Source: Candidatus Egaibacter danicus (GTDB lineage Bacteria; Pseudomonadota; Gammaproteobacteria; Burkholderiales; Burkholderiaceae). Taken from it: a stretch of DNA of 6,465 nt. The translations under genes were made by a program, and so were the position numbers. The DNA is taken from the NCBI GenBank assembly GCA_011391115.1, contig JAABRC010000113.1:1-6465 (forward strand), read 5' to 3'. Position 1 is the stretch's first letter, and every line of letters starts with the position of its first letter. Positions 1 through 6,465 of this stretch are shown here, piece after piece. A model generated the notes under the pieces. That model had not been told where the DNA came from. It made no database searches and worked only from the letters and a program-made list of their open reading frames with translations.

Positions 1-51
1 ATCAGCCTTCTAAGCTGAGGGTCGGGGGTTCGATCCCCTCCGGACAGGCCA
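1..51 (+). tRNA. tRNA-Arg (anticodon UCU), 3' part
   Basis: This is the 3' two-thirds of a tRNA gene whose acceptor 5' strand and D arm lie before the window. The anticodon stem pairs 2-6 with 14-18 around a 7-base loop (7-13). The anticodon TCT at 9-11 is preceded by T and followed by AA, so it reads AGA arginine codons. The T stem pairs 24-28 with 36-40 around the standard TTCGATC loop. The acceptor 3' strand is 41-47, the discriminator base is G48, and CCA is encoded at 49-51. The missing acceptor 5' strand should read CTGTCCG if the call is right. No clear terminator follows it before oppA. Confidence 0.92.
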
Positions 52-114
52 AAGTCATCTTCCCCCTGACAGTTTTAAGCCTTCATGTCTTGGAGGGTTA
101 CTCCCTAGCAGCTG

Positions 115-177
115 CGTCATACCCCGGCGGTATATTCCTTGCTACGCCGAAGATAGTCCCGCAACGGCCGTATGACG
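115..177 (+). other. Inverted repeat / possible structured leader of oppA
   Basis: CGTCATAC at 115-122 is the perfect reverse complement of GTATGACG at 170-177, giving an 8-bp stem. Inside it a second hairpin can form: 125-129 with 145-149, a bulged G130, then 131-132 with 143-144, and a 10-base loop. An 8-base palindrome GCAGCTGC (108-115) abuts the left arm. A competing weak pairing, AGTCC (155-159) with GGACT (195-199), is followed by a T-rich run (199-206) and crosses the outer stem. This could be an RNA leader fold or an operator. It matches no riboswitch class that I recognise. Confidence 0.35.
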
Positions 178-220
178 GTGTTTTCAATCCCGGTGGACTT
201 TTGTTTCACCAACTTATGCC

Positions 221-226
221 AAGGAG
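221..226 (+). promoter_or_regulatory. Ribosome-binding site of oppA
   Basis: AAGGAG lies 10 bases before the ATG at 237. It decides the start: the same frame stays open back to about position 90, but the upstream codons have no comparable site and do not encode signal-peptide-like sequence. Confidence 0.8.
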
Positions 227-236
227 CGAACAAATC

Positions 237-1862
237 ATGAACTCACGATGGAACATGAAATCAACCGTAAAAGCCATTGCTGCTGGTGCCCTGCTGGCCG
301 GTGCCAGCTTGTCCATGGCCGCCAACGTGCCGACTGGCGTGCAACTGCATGCCAGTCAGGAGATGGTGCGCAACAATGGTTCTGAGCCTGACACGCTTGA
401 CCCTGCGCTGGCTGAAGGCGTTCCGGCAAATAACATCATTCGTGAACTGTTTGAAGGTTTGACGGCAACTGATGGAACCGGGAAAGTCGTTCCTGGCGTG
501 GCCGAGAGCTGGAAGCAGGTTGACCCCAAGACTTGGGTATTCAAGCTTCGAAACAATGCGAAATGGTCCAATGGCGATGGTATTTCGGCCGCTGACTTCA
601 TCTATAGCATGCGCCGGTTTGTTGATCCCAAAACGGCTTCGGAATATGCATCAACGTTCGGTATTTTCATTCTTAACGGCAAGGAAATTACCGCGGGCAA
701 ATTGCCCGTCACCGAACTGGGTGTGAAGGCGCTGGATGCCTACACGCTTGAAATCAAGACCCCTTTCCCGGTTGGCTTCATGCCTGATCTGGTCTCCAAC
801 CTGCAGTTGGGTCCTGTCCACAAAGCCACTGTCGAAAAGTTCGGCAAAGAGTGGACCAAGCCGGCCAACATCGTCGGCAACGGCGCTTTCAGTCTGAAGG
901 ACTGGCAGGTCAACAGCAAGATCGTTCTTGCCAAGAGCCCGAGTTACTGGGATGCCAAGAACGTGCAACTAACCAAAATGACCTATCTGGCGGTCGAAGA
1001 CGGCAACGCAGACGTGAAGCTGTTCGAGTCTGGTGAGAATGACTGGGTTTATCAGCTTCCGCCTGGCACCTACGACAAGTACAAGGCGCAATATCCGAAG
1101 GACATTCATAACGCACCCATGCTGGGACTGCGTTACTACTCTCTGAACAATGCCGATCCGGTCTTCAAGGATGTGCGTGTTCGCAAGGCGCTTTCGATGG
1201 TGATTGATCGGGACATACTTTCACAGCGCGTGACCGCAGACGGGCAGGTAGCCGCCTATGGCGTGATCGTCAACGGCGTAGCGGGAGCCGACGTCACCAC
1301 TTATGACTGGGCTACGTGGCCGATGGACAAGCGCGTGGCTGAGGCCAAAAAACTGCTGGCTGACGCGGGTGTGGCGCCAGGGACCAAGCTGAAATTCGCC
1401 TATAACACCAGCGAATACCATAAGAAAATGGCCATCTTTGCCGCCTCAGAGTGGAAAACCAAGCTGGGTATCGACCTCGAAATGGAAGCCATGGAGTTCA
1501 AGGTACTGATCAAGAAACGCAACGATGGTGACTACCAGATGGCGCGCAATGGCTGGATCGCCGATTACAACGATGCCACCACTTTCCTGACGCTGGTCCA
1601 GTGCGATTCCGATCAAAATGCCCAGAAGAACTGCAACCGCAAGGCGGAAGCACTCATAGACGAGGGCAATCAGTCCCTTGATCCTGCCAAGCGGAAAACC
1701 CTTTTGACGCAGGCGGCGAAGATCATCATGGAAGACTACCCCATGATTCCGTTGCTGCAATACACGGTGCCGCGTCTGGTGAAGTCTTATGTTGGTGGTT
1801 ACTCGGCAACCAATTCAATGGACCGGTATCGGGCGAAAGACCTGTACATCATCAAACATTGA
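237..1862 (+). CDS. oppA: Periplasmic oligopeptide-binding protein OppA
   Basis: Solute-binding protein of the SBP_bac_5 family that captures oligopeptides in the periplasm and delivers them to OppBC. It is 541 aa, close to the 543 aa of E. coli OppA. Residues 1-28 form a Sec signal peptide: a basic start (R4, K8, K12), a hydrophobic run AIAAGALLAGASL, and likely cleavage after SMA (28). There is no lipobox cysteine. The family signature region is about residues 84-124 (VVPGVAESW, KWSNGD, ADFIYS). The segment NGWIADYND (438-446) aligns with the E. coli peptide-binding stretch; D443 corresponds to Asp419, which holds the peptide N-terminus. I441 replaces the E. coli disulfide cysteine 417. The only cysteines are C456 and C466. 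The C-terminus, YIIKH, is nearly that of E. coli (YIVKH). It is the first gene of the operon. A relative such as MppA (murein tripeptide binding) is possible, so substrate range is uncertain. Confidence 0.93.
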   Translation: MNSRWNMKSTVKAIAAGALLAGASLSMAANVPTGVQLHASQEMVRNNGSEPDTLDPALAEGVPANNIIRELFEGLTATDGTGKVVPGVAESWKQVDPKTWVFKLRNNAKWSNGDGISAADFIYSMRRFVDPKTASEYASTFGIFILNGKEITAGKLPVTELGVKALDAYTLEIKTPFPVGFMPDLVSNLQLGPVHKATVEKFGKEWTKPANIVGNGAFSLKDWQVNSKIVLAKSPSYWDAKNVQLTKMTYLAVEDGNADVKLFESGENDWVYQLPPGTYDKYKAQYPKDIHNAPMLGLRYYSLNNADPVFKDVRVRKALSMVIDRDILSQRVTADGQVAAYGVIVNGVAGADVTTYDWATWPMDKRVAEAKKLLADAGVAPGTKLKFAYNTSEYHKKMAIFAASEWKTKLGIDLEMEAMEFKVLIKKRNDGDYQMARNGWIADYNDATTFLTLVQCDSDQNAQKNCNRKAEALIDEGNQSLDPAKRKTLLTQAAKIIMEDYPMIPLLQYTVPRLVKSYVGGYSATNSMDRYRAKDLYIIKH

Positions 1863-1881
1863 TGTTGATTTGAAGTTATGT

Positions 1882-1911
1882 ATGGGCAGGTGTCTGATGG
1901 CGCCTGCCCAT
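1882..1911 (+). repeat. Stem-loop in the oppA-oppB gap
   Basis: ATGGGCAGG (1882-1890) pairs perfectly with CCTGCCCAT (1903-1911). The stem extends inward by a T1891-G1902 wobble and a G1892-C1901 pair, leaving an 8-base loop. Only a short T run follows (1911-1913), so it looks like a weak terminator or an mRNA-stabilising hairpin rather than a full stop. In this position it would leave more oppA message than oppBCDF message, fitting the need for excess binding protein. That role is inferred from its position and from known binding-protein operons. Confidence 0.7.
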
Positions 1912-1944
1912 TTGCTCGGCCTCTCGAAATCGGCACAGTGATTT

Positions 1945-2865
1945 ATGTGGACCTACGTTTTCCGCCGCGTCCTGGCGATGATCCCAACCGTGTTTGTGGT
2001 CATCACGGTTTGCTATCTGTTACTACACGCTACCCCTGGAGGACCATTCGACAGCGAGCGTAAGGTTTCTGCGGTGGTGCTGGCCAACCTCAATGCCAAA
2101 TACCATCTGGACCTCCCCCTGTGGCAACAGTACCTCTATTACCTGAACAGTCTGCTGCATGGCGACCTGGGTGCGTCATTTCGTTATGAGGACTGGTCAG
2201 TCAATGAACTGGTAGCCAAGGCGTTGCCGGTTTCGGCTGCCATTGGCGGTGGATCCATTCTCATTTCGCTGGTTCTGGGCGTATTCCTTGGTACGGTAGC
2301 CGCATTGCGGCAAAACAGTGTCGTTGACTACCTTGTCATGGGGATCAGCAATGCCGGGACGGCGTTTCCGTCGTTTGTCATAGGCCCTGTACTCATACTT
2401 GTGTTTGCGATCTGGCTCAAAGTGGCACCAGCTGGCGGGTGGGATGCCTTCTCTCCCCGTTACATGGTGCTGCCGATGTCGCTGCTGACCTTCATCAATG
2501 TTGCCTCGATCGGTCGCGTGATGCGCGGCAGCCTGATTGAGGTCTTGCATAGCAATTTCATACGCACTGCGCGAGCCAAAGGCCTGCCCATGCGTGTCAT
2601 TGTTTTGCGCCACGCCCTCAAACCTGCGTTGCTGCCAGTCGTTTCACTGACAGGTCCGCTGGCTATTTCGTCCATTACCGCTGCAGTCGTGACCGAGTCT
2701 GTTTTCTCAATCCCCGGTTTGGGTAAATTGATCCTGAACGGGGCCGGTAACCGGGACTACACGCTGGTGCTTGGCCTCGTGGTACTGGTGACGGTCATCA
2801 CCGTGGTATTCAATTTGCTTGTGGACCTGACTTACGCGCTTCTTGACCCCAAGATTCGCTATTGA
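1945..2865 (+). CDS. oppB: Oligopeptide ABC transporter permease OppB
   Basis: Inner-membrane permease that pairs with OppC to form the peptide channel. It is 306 aa, the same length as E. coli OppB and strongly alike along its whole length, for example EVLHSNFIRTARAKGLPMR (199-217) and the C-terminal DPKIRY. About six membrane segments are seen, near residues 9-28, 97-120, 132-157, 172-190, 228-250 and 275-298. The large periplasmic loop between the first two is typical of the family. The cytoplasmic EAA coupling loop is about 207-226. ATG 1945 is the first possible start because an in-frame TGA lies at 1939-1941, and the N-terminus aligns with E. coli OppB. No clear Shine-Dalgarno sequence precedes it. 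The next gene starts 12 bases after the stop. Confidence 0.95.
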   Translation: MWTYVFRRVLAMIPTVFVVITVCYLLLHATPGGPFDSERKVSAVVLANLNAKYHLDLPLWQQYLYYLNSLLHGDLGASFRYEDWSVNELVAKALPVSAAIGGGSILISLVLGVFLGTVAALRQNSVVDYLVMGISNAGTAFPSFVIGPVLILVFAIWLKVAPAGGWDAFSPRYMVLPMSLLTFINVASIGRVMRGSLIEVLHSNFIRTARAKGLPMRVIVLRHALKPALLPVVSLTGPLAISSITAAVVTESVFSIPGLGKLILNGAGNRDYTLVLGLVVLVTVITVVFNLLVDLTYALLDPKIRY

Positions 2866-2877
2866 AGTTTCTACGTC

Positions 2878-3792
2878 ATGAGCTTCAACAATAAACGCGA
2901 CGATCTGGTTGCCAGTCTGGACCACACTCTGGACGCGGCCATCACAGGGCGCAGCCCCTGGCTGGATGCCCGGGCCCGCTTTCTTCGCAACAAGGCAGCG
3001 GTTTTCAGTGTGGTACTTCTGTGTCTCATTGCGCTGGCCTGTGTCGTCGGCCCGTGGGTCTTGCCGCACGCATTTGACAGTGCCGACTGGGATGCGATGA
3101 GCCTGCCGCCTACTTTCAAAAACTGGCATCTGCTGGGGACTGACGAGTCGGGGCGCGATTTGCTGGTTCGCAGCCTGATTGGCGGGCGCATCTCCCTGAT
3201 GGTTGGCCTGCTCGCTACCATGACCTCCGTGACGCTGGGAATTGTCTGGGGCGCCACGGCAGGCTTCATCGGTGGGCGTGTGGATTCGTTCATGATGCGC
3301 ATTGTTGACATGATGTACGCCGTACCTTACCTGCTGATAGCCATCCTGATGGTCACCATTCTGGGGCGGGCGTTCTATCTGGTCGTGATCACCATTACCG
3401 TGTTTTCATGGATGGACATGGCGCGGGTGGTTCGTGGCCAGACGCTGTCGCTCCGATCAAAGGAGTTTGTCGAGGCGGCCCGAGCCATTGGTGTGCCGAC
3501 GCGCCGAATCATCTTCCAGCACATCGTGCCCAATCTGCTGGGTGTTGTGGTGATCTACGCCACCGTTACCATTCCCAACGTGATCCTGACGGAATCGGTA
3601 CTGTCCTTTCTGGGGCTGGGCATTCAGGAGCCCATGACCAGCTGGGGTGTGTTGATTCATGACGGTACGGCGGTGATGGAAATTTCTCCCTGGATGCTGC
3701 TGTTTCCCGCACTGTTTCTGTCGCTAACCCTGTACTGCTTCAACTACACGGGGGACGGTTTGCGTGACGCGCTGGACCCCAAAGATCGTTAA
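2878..3792 (+). CDS. oppC: Oligopeptide ABC transporter permease OppC
   Basis: Second inner-membrane permease of the importer. It is 304 aa against about 302 in E. coli. The N-terminus (1-38) is cytoplasmic and contains SPWLDARARFLRNKAA, the conserved stretch just before the first membrane segment of OppC/DppC proteins. Membrane segments lie near 39-60, 105-130, 147-163, 165-183, 219-241 and 272-291. The family motif GTDESGRDLL is at 87-96. The EAA loop, EFVEAARAIGVPTRR, is at 196-210 and contacts the ATPases. SFLGLGIQEP (243-252) and the C-terminal GDGLRDALDPKDR are OppC hallmarks. ATG 2878 has only a weak upstream site (TGAAG, overlapping the oppB stop), so translational coupling to oppB is likely. 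oppD begins 14 bases downstream. Confidence 0.95.
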   Translation: MSFNNKRDDLVASLDHTLDAAITGRSPWLDARARFLRNKAAVFSVVLLCLIALACVVGPWVLPHAFDSADWDAMSLPPTFKNWHLLGTDESGRDLLVRSLIGGRISLMVGLLATMTSVTLGIVWGATAGFIGGRVDSFMMRIVDMMYAVPYLLIAILMVTILGRAFYLVVITITVFSWMDMARVVRGQTLSLRSKEFVEAARAIGVPTRRIIFQHIVPNLLGVVVIYATVTIPNVILTESVLSFLGLGIQEPMTSWGVLIHDGTAVMEISPWMLLFPALFLSLTLYCFNYTGDGLRDALDPKDR

Positions 3793-3806
3793 GGCATTGA
3801 TAGACC

Positions 3807-4811
3807 ATGAATCTGCTCGAAGTCAATAACCTTGGCGTTCAGTTCCAGACGCGGGATCGGGTGGTGCACGCGGTGAACGGGATCAGCTTCACGCTCAACG
3901 CCGGTCAGACGCTCGGCATCGTGGGGGAGAGTGGTTCCGGCAAAAGCCAGAGTGTGCTGGCCATGATGGGGCTTCTGGCCCGCAATGGTCAGGCCAGCGG
4001 GCAAGCGTTTTACAAGGGTGAAGATCTATTGACAATGCCCTCGGCTACGCTGAACCGAATCCGCGGCAACCGCATGGCCATGATTTTTCAGGATCCCATG
4101 ACGTCACTCAACCCCTACTTGACGGTAGAGCGGCAAATGACCGAAGTGCTGCAATTTCATAAAGGCATGAACCGTAAATCCGCGCGGGCCCGGGCGGTTG
4201 AGGTTCTCGATGCCGTCAAGATTCCCCAGGCAGCAAGCCGGATCGACATGTACCCGCATGAGTTTTCGGGTGGCATGCGCCAGCGGGTGATGATTGCCAT
4301 GGCCTTGCTGTGTGAGCCCGAAGTGTTGATTGCTGATGAACCCACCACCGCGCTTGACGTGACGGTGCAGGCCCAGATCATCACCTTGCTGCGCGAATTG
4401 CAGCGCGACTTTGGTACGGCCATCATCATGATCACCCATGACCTCGGTGTGGTAGCCGGCATTTGTGACGATGTGATGGTGTTGTATGGCGGCCGCGTCA
4501 TGGAGCAGGCCACTGCAAAGAGCATCTTCTATCAGGCGTCGCATCCCTACACGATCGGCCTCTTGCACGCAGTGCCCCGTCTTGACAAAGATGAGGAGAC
4601 ATTGGTTGCCATACCCGGCTCTCCGCCTGACATGGCCCGTCTACCCAAGGGTTGCCCTTTTTGTGCGCGCTGCACCTTTGCGCAGGCGTCTTGCCGCAAC
4701 GATATGCCGCAACTGATGGTCTCTGATCTCAACCCTGCGGTATTGCGTGCCTGTCATAAGAGTGCAGCGGTCATGATGTCCGTTGGTGCGCTGGAGGTCG
4801 AACATGCTTGA
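3807..4811 (+). CDS. oppD: Oligopeptide ABC transporter ATPase OppD
   Basis: Cytoplasmic ATP-binding subunit that powers import together with OppF. It is 334 aa, close to the usual OppD length. Walker A is GESGSGKS (40-47), the Q-loop glutamine is Q95 in IFQDPMTSLNP, and the signature is FSGGMRQR (153-160). Walker B is VLIADEP (173-179) with catalytic E178, the D-loop is TALD (181-184), and the H-loop histidine is H211. All catalytic residues are present. The C-terminal peptide-transporter domain holds C283, C289, C296 and C316, the four-cysteine pattern that binds a [4Fe-4S] cluster in characterised OppD/DppD proteins, plus an additional C286. HPYTIGLL (246-253) is also typical. AAGG at 3791-3794, overlapping the oppC stop, is a poorly spaced ribosome site. 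The 3' end overlaps oppF by 8 bases. Confidence 0.95.
   Translation: MNLLEVNNLGVQFQTRDRVVHAVNGISFTLNAGQTLGIVGESGSGKSQSVLAMMGLLARNGQASGQAFYKGEDLLTMPSATLNRIRGNRMAMIFQDPMTSLNPYLTVERQMTEVLQFHKGMNRKSARARAVEVLDAVKIPQAASRIDMYPHEFSGGMRQRVMIAMALLCEPEVLIADEPTTALDVTVQAQIITLLRELQRDFGTAIIMITHDLGVVAGICDDVMVLYGGRVMEQATAKSIFYQASHPYTIGLLHAVPRLDKDEETLVAIPGSPPDMARLPKGCPFCARCTFAQASCRNDMPQLMVSDLNPAVLRACHKSAAVMMSVGALEVEHA
4793..4797 (+). promoter_or_regulatory. Ribosome-binding site of oppF, inside oppD
   Basis: GGAGG lies 6 bases before ATG 4804, within the last codons of oppD. It is the best Shine-Dalgarno match in the operon. It favours ATG 4804 over an in-frame TTG at 4783, which would add seven residues (MVRWRSN). 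Confidence 0.8.
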
Positions 4812-5772
4812 AGTCCGGGACTTAACGGTTCACTTCAGTGTGACCGCCCCCAACGCATGGCCATGGACAGCGAACCAGACCCTGAAGGCAGTGGATGGCG
4901 TTGCGCTGTCCGTTGCTGCGGGCGAGACCTTGGGTGTGGTGGGGGAGTCAGGCTGCGGTAAATCAACGCTGGCCCGCGCGATTCTGAACCTCATCACGGC
5001 GACGTCCGGCAGTATTGTGTGGATGGGGCAAGAGATGGCGGGCGCTTCACCGCAGAAATGGTTCAGCGTGCGCAAGGACGTCCAGATGATCTTTCAGGAC
5101 CCTCTGGCGTCTCTCGATCCACGCATGACGGTGGCCCAGATCATTGGCGAACCCTTGCACACCCACCATCCAGATATGTCGGCTCAGGAAATCTTGCAAC
5201 GTGTCAGTGCCATGATGAGTCGTGTGGGCCTCACCGAGCAGCACAAGAACGGTTATCCGCATGAATTTTCAGGTGGGCAATGCCAGCGCATTGGTATTGC
5301 ACGTGCGTTGATTCTGGAGCCCAAACTGATCATTTGCGATGAGCCCGTGTCGGCGCTCGATGTATCCATTCAGGCGCAGATCATCAACTTGTTGAAGGAC
5401 TTGCAGAAGTCCATGGGCCTCGCACTGATTTTCATTGCGCATGACCTAGCGGTGGTCAAACACATCAGCGACCGGATTCTGGTGATGTACCTGGGACATG
5501 TGATGGAACTGGCGCATAAAAAGGCGCTGTACGCGACTCCCCGCCACCCTTACACCCGCGCGCTTTTGTCGGCCATCCCGATTCCTGACCCCGACCGGGA
5601 ACGCGCGAAAGTCATCCAGTTGCTGCATGGCGACCTGCCGTCGCCCATTAACCCGCCCAGTGGATGTGTTTTTCGAACCCGATGCCCGCAGGCCGTCGAG
5701 CGGTGTGCGAACGAGGTGCCGCTGCTTCACCGGCTGGATGATCAAACGCAAGCCGCCTGCCACCTCGCCTGA
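4804..5772 (+). CDS. oppF: Oligopeptide ABC transporter ATPase OppF
   Basis: Second cytoplasmic ATPase of the importer, forming a heterodimer with OppD. It is 322 aa from ATG 4804; E. coli OppF is about 334 aa. Walker A is GESGCGKS (47-54), the Q-loop glutamine is Q98 in IFQDPLASLDPRMTV, and the signature is FSGGQCQR (155-162), characteristic of OppF/DppF. Walker B is LIICDEP (175-181) with catalytic E180, the D-loop is SALD (183-186), and the H-loop histidine is H213. The C-terminal domain has HPYTRALLSAIP (248-259) and four cysteines, C288, C294, C301 and C319, in the spacing seen in OppD. It overlaps the oppD stop by 8 bases in another frame, so the two ATPases are probably translationally coupled. 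It is the last gene of the operon. Confidence 0.95.
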   Translation: MLEVRDLTVHFSVTAPNAWPWTANQTLKAVDGVALSVAAGETLGVVGESGCGKSTLARAILNLITATSGSIVWMGQEMAGASPQKWFSVRKDVQMIFQDPLASLDPRMTVAQIIGEPLHTHHPDMSAQEILQRVSAMMSRVGLTEQHKNGYPHEFSGGQCQRIGIARALILEPKLIICDEPVSALDVSIQAQIINLLKDLQKSMGLALIFIAHDLAVVKHISDRILVMYLGHVMELAHKKALYATPRHPYTRALLSAIPIPDPDRERAKVIQLLHGDLPSPINPPSGCVFRTRCPQAVERCANEVPLLHRLDDQTQAACHLA

Positions 5773-5794
5773 ATGCAGTTCTTCCGAGGTTTTT
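5762..5794 (+). terminator. Possible Rho-independent terminator after oppF
   Basis: ACCTCG (5762-5767) pairs perfectly with CGAGGT (5785-5790), followed by a T run (5790-5794). The stem is only 6 bp and the loop is 17 bases, with a possible inner GAA/TTC pairing (5771-5773 with 5779-5781). The left arm overlaps the end of oppF. A second hairpin follows directly: AGGTC (5795-5799), TTTTT, GACCT (5805-5809). It lacks a T run on its 3' side in either direction. Placement at the end of the operon supports the call; the short stem weakens it. Confidence 0.45.
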
Positions 5795-5840
5795 AGGTCT
5801 TTTTGACCTCCATCCCTCGTGGATATTGCGTAAGCAGCTA

Positions 5841-6465
5841 CTAAATCAATAGCGACTCAACGTTGCCTTGCCAATGCAGCCACTGTTCAGCAGCTGCCTT
5901 CAGATGTGCAGCCTGGCCGGTCGTACCCATGGTGATTTGGCCCAGTCGGTTCTCCCTCAGACCATCATTGGTTGATTGCAGCAGTCGCCGGGTTTGCCTG
6001 GCCACAGGCTCGCCGGTGGATATGAACTGGATGGTTTGCCCCACCAGATCGTGCAAATAATCCTGTACGAAGGGGTAGTGGGTGCAGCCCAGCACCAGCG
6101 TATCTATCTGGCCGGGTTGATGGCCGAATGGGCCGATGGCCTTTGTGTACTGTGTGCAGAGCGCTGCCAATTTTCCGGTGTTGTCCGTGTGAACGTTTTG
6201 TTCAATCGCTTCTGCCAGTCCATCGCACGGCTGGCTGATGAACTGGGCCTGGTGGTTCACCGTTTTCAGTAACGCACGGAAACGACTGCTGTTCAGCGTG
6301 CCACGCGTCGCCATCACGCCCACGCGTCCGGTGCGGGTCAGGGCAGCTGCAGGCTTGAGCGCGGGCTCTACACCAACGATTGGGAAGTCGGGGTTCTCAC
6401 GCCGCAGAACATCAATGGCCAGTGCGGTGGCGGTGTTGCAGGCCACCACCAGCAACTGAATGTGA
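5841..6465 (-). CDS. murI: Glutamate racemase MurI, C-terminal part
   Basis: Cytoplasmic racemase converting L-glutamate to D-glutamate for peptidoglycan precursor synthesis. About 207 residues are visible, ending at the TAG stop at 5843-5841. The frame is still open at the window edge, where it reads HIQ before LLVVACNTATA, so the N-terminal quarter or so of a usual 260-285 aa protein lies outside. Both catalytic cysteines are present: VVACNTAT (Cys codon 6440-6438) and LVLGCTHYP (Cys codon 6086-6084). Other family marks are GVEPALKPA, GRVGVMAT, CDGLAEAIE and STGEPVARQ. It is convergent with oppF, with 68 bases between the stop codons, and is not part of the opp transcript. The true start is outside the window; an internal TTG at 6455 is not the start. 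Confidence 0.95.
   Translation of the reverse strand, partial: HIQLLVVACNTATALAIDVLRRENPDFPIVGVEPALKPAAALTRTGRVGVMATRGTLNSSRFRALLKTVNHQAQFISQPCDGLAEAIEQNVHTDNTGKLAALCTQYTKAIGPFGHQPGQIDTLVLGCTHYPFVQDYLHDLVGQTIQFISTGEPVARQTRRLLQSTNDGLRENRLGQITMGTTGQAAHLKAAAEQWLHWQGNVESLLI

Noticed and set aside
1..51. tRNA 3' end as an integration (att) site of a mobile element
   Set aside because: No integrase, repeated tRNA end or foreign-looking genes are seen in the window; the downstream genes are ordinary housekeeping and transport genes.
52..110. Terminator for the tRNA gene
   Set aside because: The only hairpin (GGAG 92-95 with CTCC 101-104) has 4 bp and no T run after it, so readthrough into the oppA leader cannot be excluded.
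131..136. TATATT as a -10 promoter element for oppA
   Set aside because: No acceptable -35 element lies 16-18 bases upstream, and the bases fall within the predicted hairpin. The promoter cannot be placed from sequence alone.
90..236. N-terminal extension of OppA by 49 residues from an upstream in-frame start
   Set aside because: AAGGAG at 221-226 and the signal peptide beginning at ATG 237 fix the start; the extension would bury the signal peptide and has no family counterpart.
1878..2063. Small 61-codon open frame between oppA and oppB
   Set aside because: It overlaps the well-supported start of oppB by about 120 bases in another frame, has no ribosome site and shows no recognisable sequence.
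4104..4568. 154-codon open frame antisense to oppD
   Set aside because: It lies wholly inside a conserved ATPase gene, opposite the signature and Walker B coding region. The composition is that of a shadow frame.
4783..4803. TTG start adding seven residues to OppF
   Set aside because: ATG 4804 has an ideal GGAGG site at 6-base spacing, and MLEVRDLTVHF is the normal OppF/DppF beginning.
5863..6459. Three + strand open frames opposite murI
   Set aside because: They are antisense to coding sequence with both MurI catalytic motifs intact; none has recognisable sequence.

Overview
The window holds a complete oligopeptide ABC-importer operon (oppABCDF) on the + strand. It is flanked on the left by the 3' part of a tRNA-Arg(UCU) gene and on the right by the convergent 3' part of murI (glutamate racemase). 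The encoded CCA end, the Sec signal peptide on a periplasmic-type binding protein with no lipobox, and close family resemblance to the enterobacterial Opp proteins point to a Gram-negative proteobacterium. The moderately GC-rich base use and the style of the MurI protein suggest a betaproteobacterium of the Burkholderiales kind; this taxonomic guess is inference only.

Layout: 1-51, tRNA-Arg(UCU), cut by the window edge. 52-236, a 185-base leader with inverted repeats and the oppA ribosome-binding site. 237-1862, oppA, the periplasmic peptide-binding protein. 1863-1944, a gap with a strong stem-loop. 1945-2865 oppB and 2878-3792 oppC, the two permeases. 3807-4811 oppD and 4804-5772 oppF, the two ATPases, overlapping by 8 bases. 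About 5762-5810, a terminator-like region. 5841-6465, murI on the minus strand, its 5' end beyond the window.

The five opp genes follow one another in the classic order with short gaps. OppA captures peptides in the periplasm, OppB and OppC form the inner-membrane channel, and OppD and OppF hydrolyse ATP on the cytoplasmic face. All reading frames look intact, and both ATPases carry full Walker A, signature, Walker B and H-loop motifs.

No undescribed system is visible. The more interesting points are a possible structured oppA leader, the oppA-oppB stem-loop, an OppA whose only two cysteines are not where the E. coli OppA disulfide lies, and four-cysteine C-terminal motifs in both ATPases. 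Mobile elements, CRISPR repeats and long direct repeats were looked for by eye and not seen.
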